Below, one piece after another: positions 1 to 7,659 of a DNA stretch of 58,155 nt. Position 1 is the first letter of the stretch. Each line of letters begins with the position of its first letter. Source of the stretch: Actinomycetes bacterium (GTDB lineage: Bacteria > Actinomycetota > Acidimicrobiia > Acidimicrobiales > Ilumatobacteraceae). The notes under the pieces are model-generated. The model had not been told where the DNA came from, made no database searches, and was given only the letters and a program-made list of their open reading frames with translations. Where the stretch lies: positions 1 through 58,155 of the forward strand of contig BJFW01000003.1 in assembly GCA_014190095.1 (NCBI GenBank), written 5' to 3'. The translations under genes and the position numbers were made by a program.

Positions 1-230
1 GCAAACGCTGCAAGCGCAATCGCGAAGACAAGAAAACCGTAGTTAACCAAACCTGACGATTGATCGCTGATGAGCCAGATCAAGAAACTCAATGTTGAAA
101 TTCCCAAATACAAGTATGCGGGAATGCGTCGGCGACTGTTGTCGGGAAACTGATATGGACCAACAAAAGCAGAAACGTCTAAGTCGCTTGGCAGCTGATC
201 TCGAACTTCATTGCTGTTCTCATCATTCAC
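1..230 (-). CDS. Membrane protein of unknown function, N-terminal part (runs off the left edge)
   Basis: The frame reads from a GTG at 228-230, whose bases overlap the TGA of the HIT gene (GTGA), so it is probably translationally coupled to it. The first 76 residues are visible: about 45 polar residues, then two hydrophobic stretches (AYLYLGISTLSFLIWLI and a second beginning VNYGFLVF) that look like membrane helices. In many actinobacteria the gene after thrS and the HIT gene is pgsA, but I see no CDP-alcohol phosphatidyltransferase motif in the visible part and do not assign it. No function is claimed. Confidence 0.6.
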   Translation of the reverse strand, partial: MNDENSNEVRDQLPSDLDVSAFVGPYQFPDNSRRRIPAYLYLGISTLSFLIWLISDQSSGLVNYGFLVFAIALAAF

Positions 231-730
231 GGCATGTCCTTCCATCGATTTCGAATTCGCTGTGCAGTTGTGTCTAGCGCTTCCGGCAAAATTTTTGCCG
301 TCGCCACCGCAACCATAAAGTTTGAATCGCCACCCCAGCGTGGAACGATGTGAATGTGCAAATGCTGCGCCACGCTTCCACCTGCGGCGTGACCCAAATT
401 AATTCCAACATTCATTCCCTGCGGCTTGTACTCAGCCTTCAGAACTTGAACCGCCTTAGTGACCGTTGCCCAGATCTCGCTTGTCTCTTGCGGAGTGAGC
501 AACTCCAAATCCGGCACTTCGCGATATGGGATGACCAGCACATGCCCAGATGAATATGGGAATGCGTTCATGATCACAAAGCAAGTTTCACCACGGTGCA
601 CGATGAATGTTTCTTCATCTGGACGATTTGATTTCAATATCTCCGTAAACACGGACTCATCTGAATGTATTCCATGAGCTTCGCCTTGCACGTACTGTGC
701 ACGCCATCCATTCCACAATCGATCCAACAT
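227..730 (-). CDS. HIT-family hydrolase/phosphorylase, Ap4A phosphorylase-like
   Basis: This 167-residue protein has the histidine triad HLHIHIVP (H123, H125, H127) followed by RWGGDSNF, the pattern of the mycobacterial Rv2613c family (diadenosine tetraphosphate phosphorylase). Family knowledge predicts phosphorolysis or hydrolysis of Ap4A-type nucleotides, using the middle His as nucleophile. It starts 5 nt after thrS stops. That order is conserved in actinobacteria and fits removal of dinucleotide by-products of aminoacyl-tRNA synthetases. The exact substrate is inferred. Confidence 0.85.
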   Translation of the reverse strand: MLDRLWNGWRAQYVQGEAHGIHSDESVFTEILKSNRPDEETFIVHRGETCFVIMNAFPYSSGHVLVIPYREVPDLELLTPQETSEIWATVTKAVQVLKAEYKPQGMNVGINLGHAAGGSVAQHLHIHIVPRWGGDSNFMVAVATAKILPEALDTTAQRIRNRWKDMP

Positions 731-735
731 GCTGA

Positions 736-2721
736 CTACAGAGTTCCTGCTGCGGCCTCAGTACGGGTTTCATCATGCAACTGTGCGATGAACGCACCAA
801 CCTGTACATCGCGAATGACATCACCACCTCGCGGGTTAACGCCAACGGTGCCGTTCTTCACGTCGTCGTCGCCCACCACTAACACGAAAGGAATTCGTTC
901 AAGCTTGGCGGTGCGAATTCGCTTGCCAAGCTGCTCATCTGCTTCAGCAGTGTCAACTCGGAATCCTTCTGCACGCATACGCTTCACAAGCGACTGTGCA
1001 TACTCTTCATGCTGTGAAGTAACGGCCAGTACGCGCACCTGCACAGGGGCAAGCCACGCTGGGAAAGCTCCGCCGTAGTGCTCTAACAACACACCGAAGA
1101 ATCGCTCCACGGAGCCAAATAGTGCACGGTGCAACATAATTGGCCTATGGCGACTGTTGTCGTTTCCGATGTACTCCAAGCCAAAGCGTTCCGGCAAGTT
1201 GAAATCACATTGAATAGTGCTGAGCTGCCACTTGCGGCCGATCGCATCACGTACATCGATATCGATCTTTGGTCCGTAGAACGCAGCGTCGCCCTCCTTT
1301 ACGGAATATTCAACGCCGTGACGATTCAGCGCCTCTCGTAGCGCAGTCGTTGACTTATCCCAAATTTCATCTGATCCAACCGATTTCTCCAAGTCGCGGG
1401 TAGACAACTTGAACTCAAAGTCATCAAATCCGAATTGACGAAGCACCGACAAAACGAAATCAAGCAATGACGTAATCTCATCGGCCATTTGATCTTCGGT
1501 GCAAAAAATATGGCTATCGTCCTGTGTGAATCCGCGAATACGCAGCAAGCCATGCAATGTTCCTGCACGTTCGTAGCGATACACCGTTCCCAATTCGAAC
1601 AGACGGAGTGGGAGCTCACGGTAGCTGCGCTGACGATCACGGTAGATCAAACAATGCATGGGGCAGTTCATCGGCTTCGGGTAGTACGTGCCGTTGTCCA
1701 TTTCCATCGGCGGATACATTCCATCTTTATAAAAGTGAAGGTGACCAGAAGTTTCAAACAACTGAGCATTGGCTATGTGTGGAGTAAACACGAACTGATA
1801 GCCACCGTTTTGATGGCGATACCGGCTGTAGTCCTCCATGATTTTTCGCACGATCGCACCCTTCGGATGCCACACCGCAAGGCCACCACCGAGCTCGGAC
1901 GGAAATGACAGCAGGTCCATTTCCGTTGCAAGTCGACGATGATCGCGTTTCTCAGCTTCCGCGAGTCGCGTGATGTGTTCCTCAAGTGCAGACTTCGACT
2001 CCCATGCAGTGCCGTAGATTCGCTGCAGCATCGGACCCTTTTCATTTCCGCGCCAATACGCACCGGCTACTTTCATTAATGCAAAGTGACCGAGACGCGC
2101 GGTGCTTGGCACATGGGGACCGCGGCACAAGTCAACAAAACTTTCTGTGTTGCGATACACACTGACTGAACCATCGCCAGATACCTCGCTTGCATCAGAA
2201 CCATCTGCGGCTCCTGTGGTTACACGCTCAATAATTTCACGTTTGTACGGCTGGTCGGCAAACAGGGCAAGTGCCTCTGCTGCGCTCATCTCTGCGCGAA
2301 CAAATGGTTGGTCCGCCTTAACGATTGCGCGCATGCGTTCAGTGATCGCTTCAAGGTCATTGTCGCTAAAGGTCTTGTTATCGGGAAGTTCAAAGTCGTA
2401 GTAGAAGCCATCTTCAATTGCAGGACCAATTGTGAATTTGGCACCTGGAAAGTGTTGCAACACTGCTTGAGCCAACACATGGGCAGTTGAATGGCGCAAC
2501 ACGTGACGCCCTTCATCTGAGTCTTCAGTGATGATTGCTACTTGTGCCCCATTGCTCAACGGCACCGAGATGTCAACCTCGTTACCATCAACAACGGCGG
2601 CAAGTGCCGCCTTAGCTAGCCGTGACCCAATGGACTTGGCGAGATCGAGGGCTGTAGACCCTGCCGGCAATGTTCGAACAGAACCATCGGGCAGGGTGAC
2701 ATCAAGAGTGGCTGCATTCAT
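736..2721 (-). CDS. thrS: Threonyl-tRNA synthetase
   Basis: This 661-residue class II synthetase charges tRNA-Thr. An N-terminal TGS domain covers about residues 1-65. The editing domain has an HSTAH motif (H77, H81) and the C199/H203 pair. The catalytic core has NCPMHC (Cys353 as zinc ligand), a motif 2 region ending GFTQDDSHIF, and a motif 3 region HRALFGSVERFFG. The anticodon-binding domain is C-terminal. It is full length. The start ATG at 2719-2721 lacks a Shine-Dalgarno sequence and lies 9 nt after a TAGACT box. It is followed closely by the HIT gene, probably in one operon. No T-box leader fits in the 41 nt upstream. Confidence 0.97.
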   Translation of the reverse strand: MNAATLDVTLPDGSVRTLPAGSTALDLAKSIGSRLAKAALAAVVDGNEVDISVPLSNGAQVAIITEDSDEGRHVLRHSTAHVLAQAVLQHFPGAKFTIGPAIEDGFYYDFELPDNKTFSDNDLEAITERMRAIVKADQPFVRAEMSAAEALALFADQPYKREIIERVTTGAADGSDASEVSGDGSVSVYRNTESFVDLCRGPHVPSTARLGHFALMKVAGAYWRGNEKGPMLQRIYGTAWESKSALEEHITRLAEAEKRDHRRLATEMDLLSFPSELGGGLAVWHPKGAIVRKIMEDYSRYRHQNGGYQFVFTPHIANAQLFETSGHLHFYKDGMYPPMEMDNGTYYPKPMNCPMHCLIYRDRQRSYRELPLRLFELGTVYRYERAGTLHGLLRIRGFTQDDSHIFCTEDQMADEITSLLDFVLSVLRQFGFDDFEFKLSTRDLEKSVGSDEIWDKSTTALREALNRHGVEYSVKEGDAAFYGPKIDIDVRDAIGRKWQLSTIQCDFNLPERFGLEYIGNDNSRHRPIMLHRALFGSVERFFGVLLEHYGGAFPAWLAPVQVRVLAVTSQHEEYAQSLVKRMRAEGFRVDTAEADEQLGKRIRTAKLERIPFVLVVGDDDVKNGTVGVNPRGGDVIRDVQVGAFIAQLHDETRTEAAAGTL

Positions 2722-2730
2722 CGCGAGACC

Positions 2731-2736
2731 AGTCTA
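2731..2736 (-). promoter_or_regulatory. Candidate -10 box of thrS (TAGACT)
   Basis: On the minus strand TAGACT ends 9 nt before the thrS ATG. This matches the TANNNT pattern seen before several other genes here. Transcription would begin only 2-3 nt before the start codon, giving a nearly leaderless mRNA. Confidence 0.4.
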
Positions 2737-2762
2737 GGTTCGCAGGCCTTACGTAGACCGCC

Positions 2763-3506
2763 CTATTTAGCCGTTCCAACTGAGTTAATGTGCGCTTCGC
2801 CCTTTGCCGTCTGCTCCTCGTGTTTCTTACCGGCATAGACATTTCGATATTGCTGACCAGTCATGGACTGGATTTCAAACATCACTTCGTCGGTCATTTC
2901 TCGTAGCACCAAGTGATCATCACTTCGGTGAGAATATCGCGCAGGCAATATCGGCTTACCAATCGTGATCTTGACGCGACCGCCAACGCGCGGCAGCTTC
3001 GCATCTGGTGGCTGAATTTCACGCGTTCCAATAATGCCTACCGGAAATATTGGACAATCGAGCTTCATTGCTAGTCGAGCTGCACCAGTCTTACCTTTGT
3101 ACAACATTCCGTCACGACTCCGAGTTCCCTCTGGGAAAATGCCAAACAACTCTCCCCGCTGCAATACCTTCTCCGCAGCATTAAGTGCCGTTTGCGCCTT
3201 TTCGCCACCTTCGCGATCAATAGGAATCATTCCGAGCGCAGGAAACAATCGCCGAGTTTTCCACGAATCGAGATACTCGCTCTTTCCTACAAAGGAAATG
3301 TTGCGTGGCGCTTGAATGATGAGAAATGCCGAATCGAGAAAACTGACGTGGTTAGCACACAAAATTGCGGGACCTGTTTCAGGAAGCCGTTCAAATCCTT
3401 GCAATTCAAAACGCCACAAACGATTCGCTATCAATCGCACTGCAGGTCGGATTCGCGCTTGTAACTCGGTTGCTCCCGAATACAAGGCATCGACCCGATT
3501 GGACAT
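2763..3506 (-). CDS. plsC: 1-acyl-sn-glycerol-3-phosphate acyltransferase (PlsC family)
   Basis: This 247-residue protein has the acyltransferase block NHVSFLD (N52, H53, D58; the HX4D catalytic motif) and the substrate-binding block FPEGTRS (124-130). These identify the family that converts lysophosphatidic acid to phosphatidic acid at the inner membrane face. The ATG overlaps the mshC stop by one base (TAATG), so translation is probably coupled. The third gene of the npdG-mshC-plsC operon, it has no obvious functional link to mycothiol. A different acyl acceptor cannot be excluded. Confidence 0.85.
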   Translation of the reverse strand: MSNRVDALYSGATELQARIRPAVRLIANRLWRFELQGFERLPETGPAILCANHVSFLDSAFLIIQAPRNISFVGKSEYLDSWKTRRLFPALGMIPIDREGGEKAQTALNAAEKVLQRGELFGIFPEGTRSRDGMLYKGKTGAARLAMKLDCPIFPVGIIGTREIQPPDAKLPRVGGRVKITIGKPILPARYSHRSDDHLVLREMTDEVMFEIQSMTGQQYRNVYAGKKHEEQTAKGEAHINSVGTAK

Positions 3507-4642
3507 TAAATAACGACACCTAAAAGACGGGCACTGTCTCCTACCGCAATACCTTTACTCGCTGCAGCATCTATTAGCGCAACTGCGGTTGGTGTGTCGA
3601 GATCATCATCTAACGAGGATCGCACTTCTGTGAGCAACCCTATGTCGCCGTGGGAATTACCGACCTGAGCAGCCGACTTCCATTTTGACAGTCGTGCTTC
3701 ATTACGCACCATGAGACCGTCATCCCATTCCCACTCGGTGCGGTAGTGATGTTCGATGAGGCCCAACCTAATCGCCATTGGATCGTGTTGGGTGCGCAGT
3801 TTGTCGACGAACACCAAGTTGCCGCGACTCTTCGACATCTTGTGACCATTCATGGAGACCATTGCGACGTGCATCCAATGCTTCACAAATGGCTGACCAG
3901 TGGCCGCCTCTGATTGAGCCCGTTCGCACTCATGATGCGGAAAGATCAGATCACTTCCGCCACCATGCAAATCGATGGTGGTGCCAAGTTCACGAAGTGC
4001 AAGTGCCGAACATTCAATGTGCCAACCAGGCCGACCAGCCCCCCACATAGTGTCCCATGACGGTTCATCCGATGCCGATGGATGCCACAACACAAAGTCG
4101 AGTGGATTGCGTTTGTGCGGATCATCAACATTGCCTCCGCGTTTACGGGCCAATGCGATCATGGTTTCACGGCTGTAATGCGAAACGCTGCCAAACTGCG
4201 GGAACTTCTCTACATCGAAGTACACCGAACCACCGGACTCGTAGGCGAACCCACGATCAATCACCATGCCGATGAATCCACGAATGTCGGGAATTGCCGA
4301 CGATGCGCGCGGCGTGCTGTGCACTGGTAATGCGTTCAGCGCTGTCATATCAGATTCGAAACGCGCTTCTTCTCCTGCTGCAAGGTCTAGATAATGCACA
4401 CCAAGTTCGCGCGCTTTGGCAAACAGTGGATCATCAACGTCGGTTACGTTGCGAACGCATTTCACAACATGTCCCATGTCAATGAGTCGACGCTGCAATA
4501 CGTCGTATGAAATGAACGTGAAAGCATGACCCAAGTGCGTTGCGTCGTACGGGGTAATCCCGCATGTGTACATCAACACTGTTGGGTTTGGCGCAAACTC
4601 AATGACTGCTTGCTTTGCAGTGTCATACAACTTCATTGACAC
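3506..4642 (-). CDS. mshC: Cysteine:GlcN-Ins ligase MshC (mycothiol biosynthesis)
   Basis: MshC joins cysteine to 1D-myo-inosityl-2-amino-2-deoxy-alpha-D-glucopyranoside in mycothiol synthesis. It resembles cysteinyl-tRNA synthetase, with an HLGH signature (36-39), KMSKS (268-272) and zinc ligands C27, C211, H236/H237. The 378-residue length, lack of a tRNA-binding C-terminal domain, TCGITPYDATHLGHA and the end DDDLDTPTAVALID match MshC rather than CysS. Mycothiol is restricted to actinobacteria, so this gene is strong lineage evidence. It follows npdG by 5 nt and overlaps plsC. Confidence 0.92.
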   Translation of the reverse strand: MSMKLYDTAKQAVIEFAPNPTVLMYTCGITPYDATHLGHAFTFISYDVLQRRLIDMGHVVKCVRNVTDVDDPLFAKARELGVHYLDLAAGEEARFESDMTALNALPVHSTPRASSAIPDIRGFIGMVIDRGFAYESGGSVYFDVEKFPQFGSVSHYSRETMIALARKRGGNVDDPHKRNPLDFVLWHPSASDEPSWDTMWGAGRPGWHIECSALALRELGTTIDLHGGGSDLIFPHHECERAQSEAATGQPFVKHWMHVAMVSMNGHKMSKSRGNLVFVDKLRTQHDPMAIRLGLIEHHYRTEWEWDDGLMVRNEARLSKWKSAAQVGNSHGDIGLLTEVRSSLDDDLDTPTAVALIDAAASKGIAVGDSARLLGVVI

Positions 4643-4647
4643 GCTGC

Positions 4648-5340
4648 TCAGTCCAATTTCATGTTACGACCACTTTTTGGATCAACATCAGGAATTCCTG
4701 TCAATCGCGGTGCAACTCGTGTTTTGTATCTCACATTGAGCTGCAACAACACAGCAGTGAACGCTTCAAGAGCGAGAGCATTCGATAAACGACCGGTACT
4801 CAGAGGTCTGCAACCCGGAATTTGCGCAACTAAATCGCTCACAATTTCAATTGCCTCTGGAAAGTCTGAACAAATCAACACATCAGAATCAACATGATGA
4901 TGTAGATTGCCAAGTTCTTTTGCAGGCAAGTGTTGCATTGCGGCGACAACGCGGCTATCTGGTATTTCAGCTTGCACGTGAGCGGCAATACTCCCCCGTG
5001 GTGGAACCAACGGTTGAAATTCTTTGCCGACTTTGACCAATGCGTTCGCCATGGTGATTACTACTTTGCCTCGCAATGCATCGGCATATTCTCCAACGAT
5101 GGTGGCAGTTGAATCCCATGGCGTAGCAACCACAATCAAGTCGCAGTGAGCAGCGTCTTCATTTGTGCCAGTTTCAATCTTTAGATTGTGGTCGGGCCAT
5201 TGTGCAATGAGTTCGGCGACCTTTTCCTCTGAGCGTTCTTTCGATCGCGACCCGATGAGCACCTGATGTCCAGCCACACTCATTCGCAGGGCCAGCCCGC
5301 TTCCCGCTGGTCCGGTACCGCCAATAATTCCAATCCGCAT
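4648..5340 (-). CDS. npdG: NADPH-dependent F420 reductase (F420H2:NADP oxidoreductase)
   Basis: The 230-residue protein starts with MRIGIIGGTGPAGSG, a Rossmann dinucleotide fold of the F420-dependent NADP reductase family, followed by the conserved middle and a C-terminal RNMKLD end. It transfers hydride between NADPH and cofactor F420. The frame stays open upstream to 5412, but that would cross the divergent fabI start, and the family N-terminus matches the ATG at 5338-5340. A TAAGGC sequence 7 nt upstream resembles the local leaderless promoters except for its last base. First gene of the npdG-mshC-plsC operon. Confidence 0.9.
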   Translation of the reverse strand: MRIGIIGGTGPAGSGLALRMSVAGHQVLIGSRSKERSEEKVAELIAQWPDHNLKIETGTNEDAAHCDLIVVATPWDSTATIVGEYADALRGKVVITMANALVKVGKEFQPLVPPRGSIAAHVQAEIPDSRVVAAMQHLPAKELGNLHHHVDSDVLICSDFPEAIEIVSDLVAQIPGCRPLSTGRLSNALALEAFTAVLLQLNVRYKTRVAPRLTGIPDVDPKSGRNMKLD

Positions 5341-5373
5341 AGGTGAAGCCTTACACAAACCATGCTCGGGAAC

Positions 5374-5379
5374 TACGGT
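5374..5379 (+). promoter_or_regulatory. -10 box of fabI (TACGGT), leaderless arrangement
   Basis: TACGGT fits TANNNT and is followed by exactly 7 nt and then the fabI ATG at 5387. No Shine-Dalgarno sequence is present. The transcript probably begins at or next to the A of the start codon. Confidence 0.5.
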
Positions 5380-5386
5380 CATAGGC

Positions 5387-6154
5387 ATGGGAATTTTGGA
5401 TGGGAAAAACATTGTCGTTACTGGCGTGCTGACCGACGCTTCACTCGCCTATGGGGTAGCAAAGCTCGCACTTGAACAAGGTGCCCAGGTCATGCTCACC
5501 GGAGCAGGTCGTGGCCTTTCCATAACCGAACGAACCGCACGAAAACTGAGCACTGATATCAAGGTTGTGGAATTTGATGTCACGGTTGATGAGCACATCA
5601 CATCCGCTCGCGATGCTGCGCAATCACACCTTGGACGCGTCGACGGCGTGCTGCATGCCATTGGTTTTGCACCAGCCGTATGCCTAGGTGATGACTTCAT
5701 GGCAGCCCAGTGGTCAGACGTATCGGTCGCCATGCAGATTTCTGCTTATTCGCTGAAAACACTCGCCGATGCATTCGTACCGCTCATGACAGATGGGGGC
5801 ACAATTGTCGGTCTGGACTTTGACAACACCGTTGCATGGCCCGCATACAACTGGATGGGTGTTGCCAAGGCTGCACTCGAATCAACCAATCGATACTTGG
5901 CAAAAGAACTCGGCAGCAAGCAGATTCGCTGCAACCTGGTAGCCGCTGGTCCCATCCGAACCATGGCAGCAAAATCAATTCCGGGTTTTCAAAAGTTTGA
6001 GGATGTCTGGGACGACCGCGCTCCACTTGGTTGGGATGTCAATGACTCAAGCGGGATAGCCCGCACGTGCGTCGTCATGCTCTCCGATTGGTTTCCGTGT
6101 ACCACTGCAGAAATTGTTCATGTTGATGGTGGCTTCCACGCCATGGGCGTGTAG
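5387..6154 (+). CDS. fabI: Enoyl-[acyl-carrier-protein] reductase, FabI/InhA type
   Basis: This 255-residue short-chain dehydrogenase has an InhA-like nucleotide motif (VLTDASLAYGVAKLA), the catalytic YNWMGVAK segment (Tyr with Lys six residues on, as InhA Y158/K165) and the downstream NLVAAGPIRTMA loop. It reduces trans-2-enoyl-ACP with NADH in the last step of fatty-acid elongation. It is full length and divergent from npdG with 46 bp between starts. The subtilase gene begins 11 nt downstream, possibly on the same transcript. Confidence 0.93.
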   Translation: MGILDGKNIVVTGVLTDASLAYGVAKLALEQGAQVMLTGAGRGLSITERTARKLSTDIKVVEFDVTVDEHITSARDAAQSHLGRVDGVLHAIGFAPAVCLGDDFMAAQWSDVSVAMQISAYSLKTLADAFVPLMTDGGTIVGLDFDNTVAWPAYNWMGVAKAALESTNRYLAKELGSKQIRCNLVAAGPIRTMAAKSIPGFQKFEDVWDDRAPLGWDVNDSSGIARTCVVMLSDWFPCTTAEIVHVDGGFHAMGV

Positions 6155-6165
6155 AACATTGTTAC

Positions 6166-7638
6166 TTGCGTAAATCTCTAGCTTCTCTCGCGATTTGTCT
6201 CGCCTCGCTTGCCTCAGGTTTGGCATTCTCTACACAAGTTGATGCTGCCGCTAACGACCCATTGCTCGCACAACAGTGGGGAATATTTGCTATTGGTGCA
6301 GACCGAGTCTGGTCAGTCACTACCGGCAAGGGTGTAACGGTTGCTGTCGTTGATAGCGGCAGTGGACCACATCCAGATCTTGCAGACAATCTCTTGCCTG
6401 GTCGCTCATTCTTTAGTTCTGTTGAGACACAAGACGGTAATGACATTGACACCAGTGGCCATGGTTCGCACGTTGCAGGAATCATTGCGGCCGCTGCCAA
6501 CAATGGCATTGGTGGATCTGGTGTTGCACCTAACGCGAAAATTCTTCCGATCAAAGTATTGGACCAAGTAGGCCAAGGTGACGCACGCGATGTCGCTGCA
6601 GGCGTTCGATTTGCGGCAGACAATGGTGCAAAAGTAATCAACCTGTCACTCGGTGGAACCACAGAAAGTCCAAGTTTGACTCAAGCCATTCAGTACGCCA
6701 CCGACAAGGGTGCGCTTGTTGTCGCCGCCGCGGGTAACGGTGGAGCAACAGATGCGCCAAAATGGCCTGCATCACTTGATCTCACTATTGCCGTGACTGC
6801 GGTTGATCCCTCAAAGAATGTGACCTCTTTTGACCAGCGTGGCGACTACATCGATATCGCCGCGCCAGGTACGGGAATTGCTTCAACCGCTAAGGGAGAC
6901 TACGTCGCGCTGAGCGGTACCAGCATGGCTGCTGGGTTCGTCGCCGGTGCTGCAGCATTGCTCTTTGCTGCTGAACCAAGAATTACCAATACTCAAGTAC
7001 GTGACATCTTGTTGCGCACAGCAACCGATATTGGTGAGCCAGGCCGTGACCAAACATTTGGATTCGGAGTCATCAACTTGGTTGCAGCCATGGCTGAACT
7101 TAAACGAATCTTTCCACCAATAGCCGCACCACAAATAGTGGCGATTGGTCGGATCGGCGAAAAACTCGTTGCAAGTCTAGAGAACATCTCGGAAGTGAAC
7201 AGTGTGAAATGGTTCCGCTGTGATTCAACCGGCCCCGTTGCATTTGAGGTGCCGGTCGACTGCACAGCAATTCCACGAGCAATAAATAGTTCATACACGA
7301 CAACGCAGGCCGATTCACGGCGCACTATTCGTGTCGGCATTGACTACATGCTCGCTGGAAATAAGCAGTTTGCAATCTCAACTGCTGTTGGCCCTTTCCT
7401 TCCAATTTGGCAGAACGGAAGTGAAGTCAAGCCAGCGAGCAGCACTCCGCTTGCAAAACTCTTTAACTCAGCTTCTTTGGGAAGACGAACATATAGAGTA
7501 CTCAGTGGTACGTGTCGGGTAACGGGAACCAGGCTGATTGCGCCTGCAGGACCTTCGGTCTGCCGTGTTCGCATGAATATCGCTGCGCGAGCCCCATTTC
7601 CAAAGCTCACGATTACTGGCGACATCTCCGTTCAATAA
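6166..7638 (+). CDS. Secreted subtilisin-like serine protease (S8 family)
   Basis: The 490-residue protein starts at a TTG followed by a signal peptide (MRKSLASLAICLASLASG, cleavage probably near VDAA). The S8 catalytic triad is complete: D63 in VVDSGSG, H99 in SGHGSH and S253 in LSGTSMAAG, with oxyanion N191 in AAAGN. The catalytic domain ends near residue 315. The remaining 175 residues are a beta-rich region with four cysteines and no recognisable anchor, so release outside the cell is likely. There is no long pro-domain after the signal. The TTG start lacks a clear ribosome site. Substrate unknown. Confidence 0.9.
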   Translation: MRKSLASLAICLASLASGLAFSTQVDAAANDPLLAQQWGIFAIGADRVWSVTTGKGVTVAVVDSGSGPHPDLADNLLPGRSFFSSVETQDGNDIDTSGHGSHVAGIIAAAANNGIGGSGVAPNAKILPIKVLDQVGQGDARDVAAGVRFAADNGAKVINLSLGGTTESPSLTQAIQYATDKGALVVAAAGNGGATDAPKWPASLDLTIAVTAVDPSKNVTSFDQRGDYIDIAAPGTGIASTAKGDYVALSGTSMAAGFVAGAAALLFAAEPRITNTQVRDILLRTATDIGEPGRDQTFGFGVINLVAAMAELKRIFPPIAAPQIVAIGRIGEKLVASLENISEVNSVKWFRCDSTGPVAFEVPVDCTAIPRAINSSYTTTQADSRRTIRVGIDYMLAGNKQFAISTAVGPFLPIWQNGSEVKPASSTPLAKLFNSASLGRRTYRVLSGTCRVTGTRLIAPAGPSVCRVRMNIAARAPFPKLTITGDISVQ

Positions 7639-7659
7639 CTGTCAACAAAAGGCGAACAC

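Noticed and set aside
3506-4642. Cysteinyl-tRNA synthetase
   Set aside because: It has the class I motifs but lacks the tRNA-binding C-terminal part and matches MshC in its conserved blocks and length.
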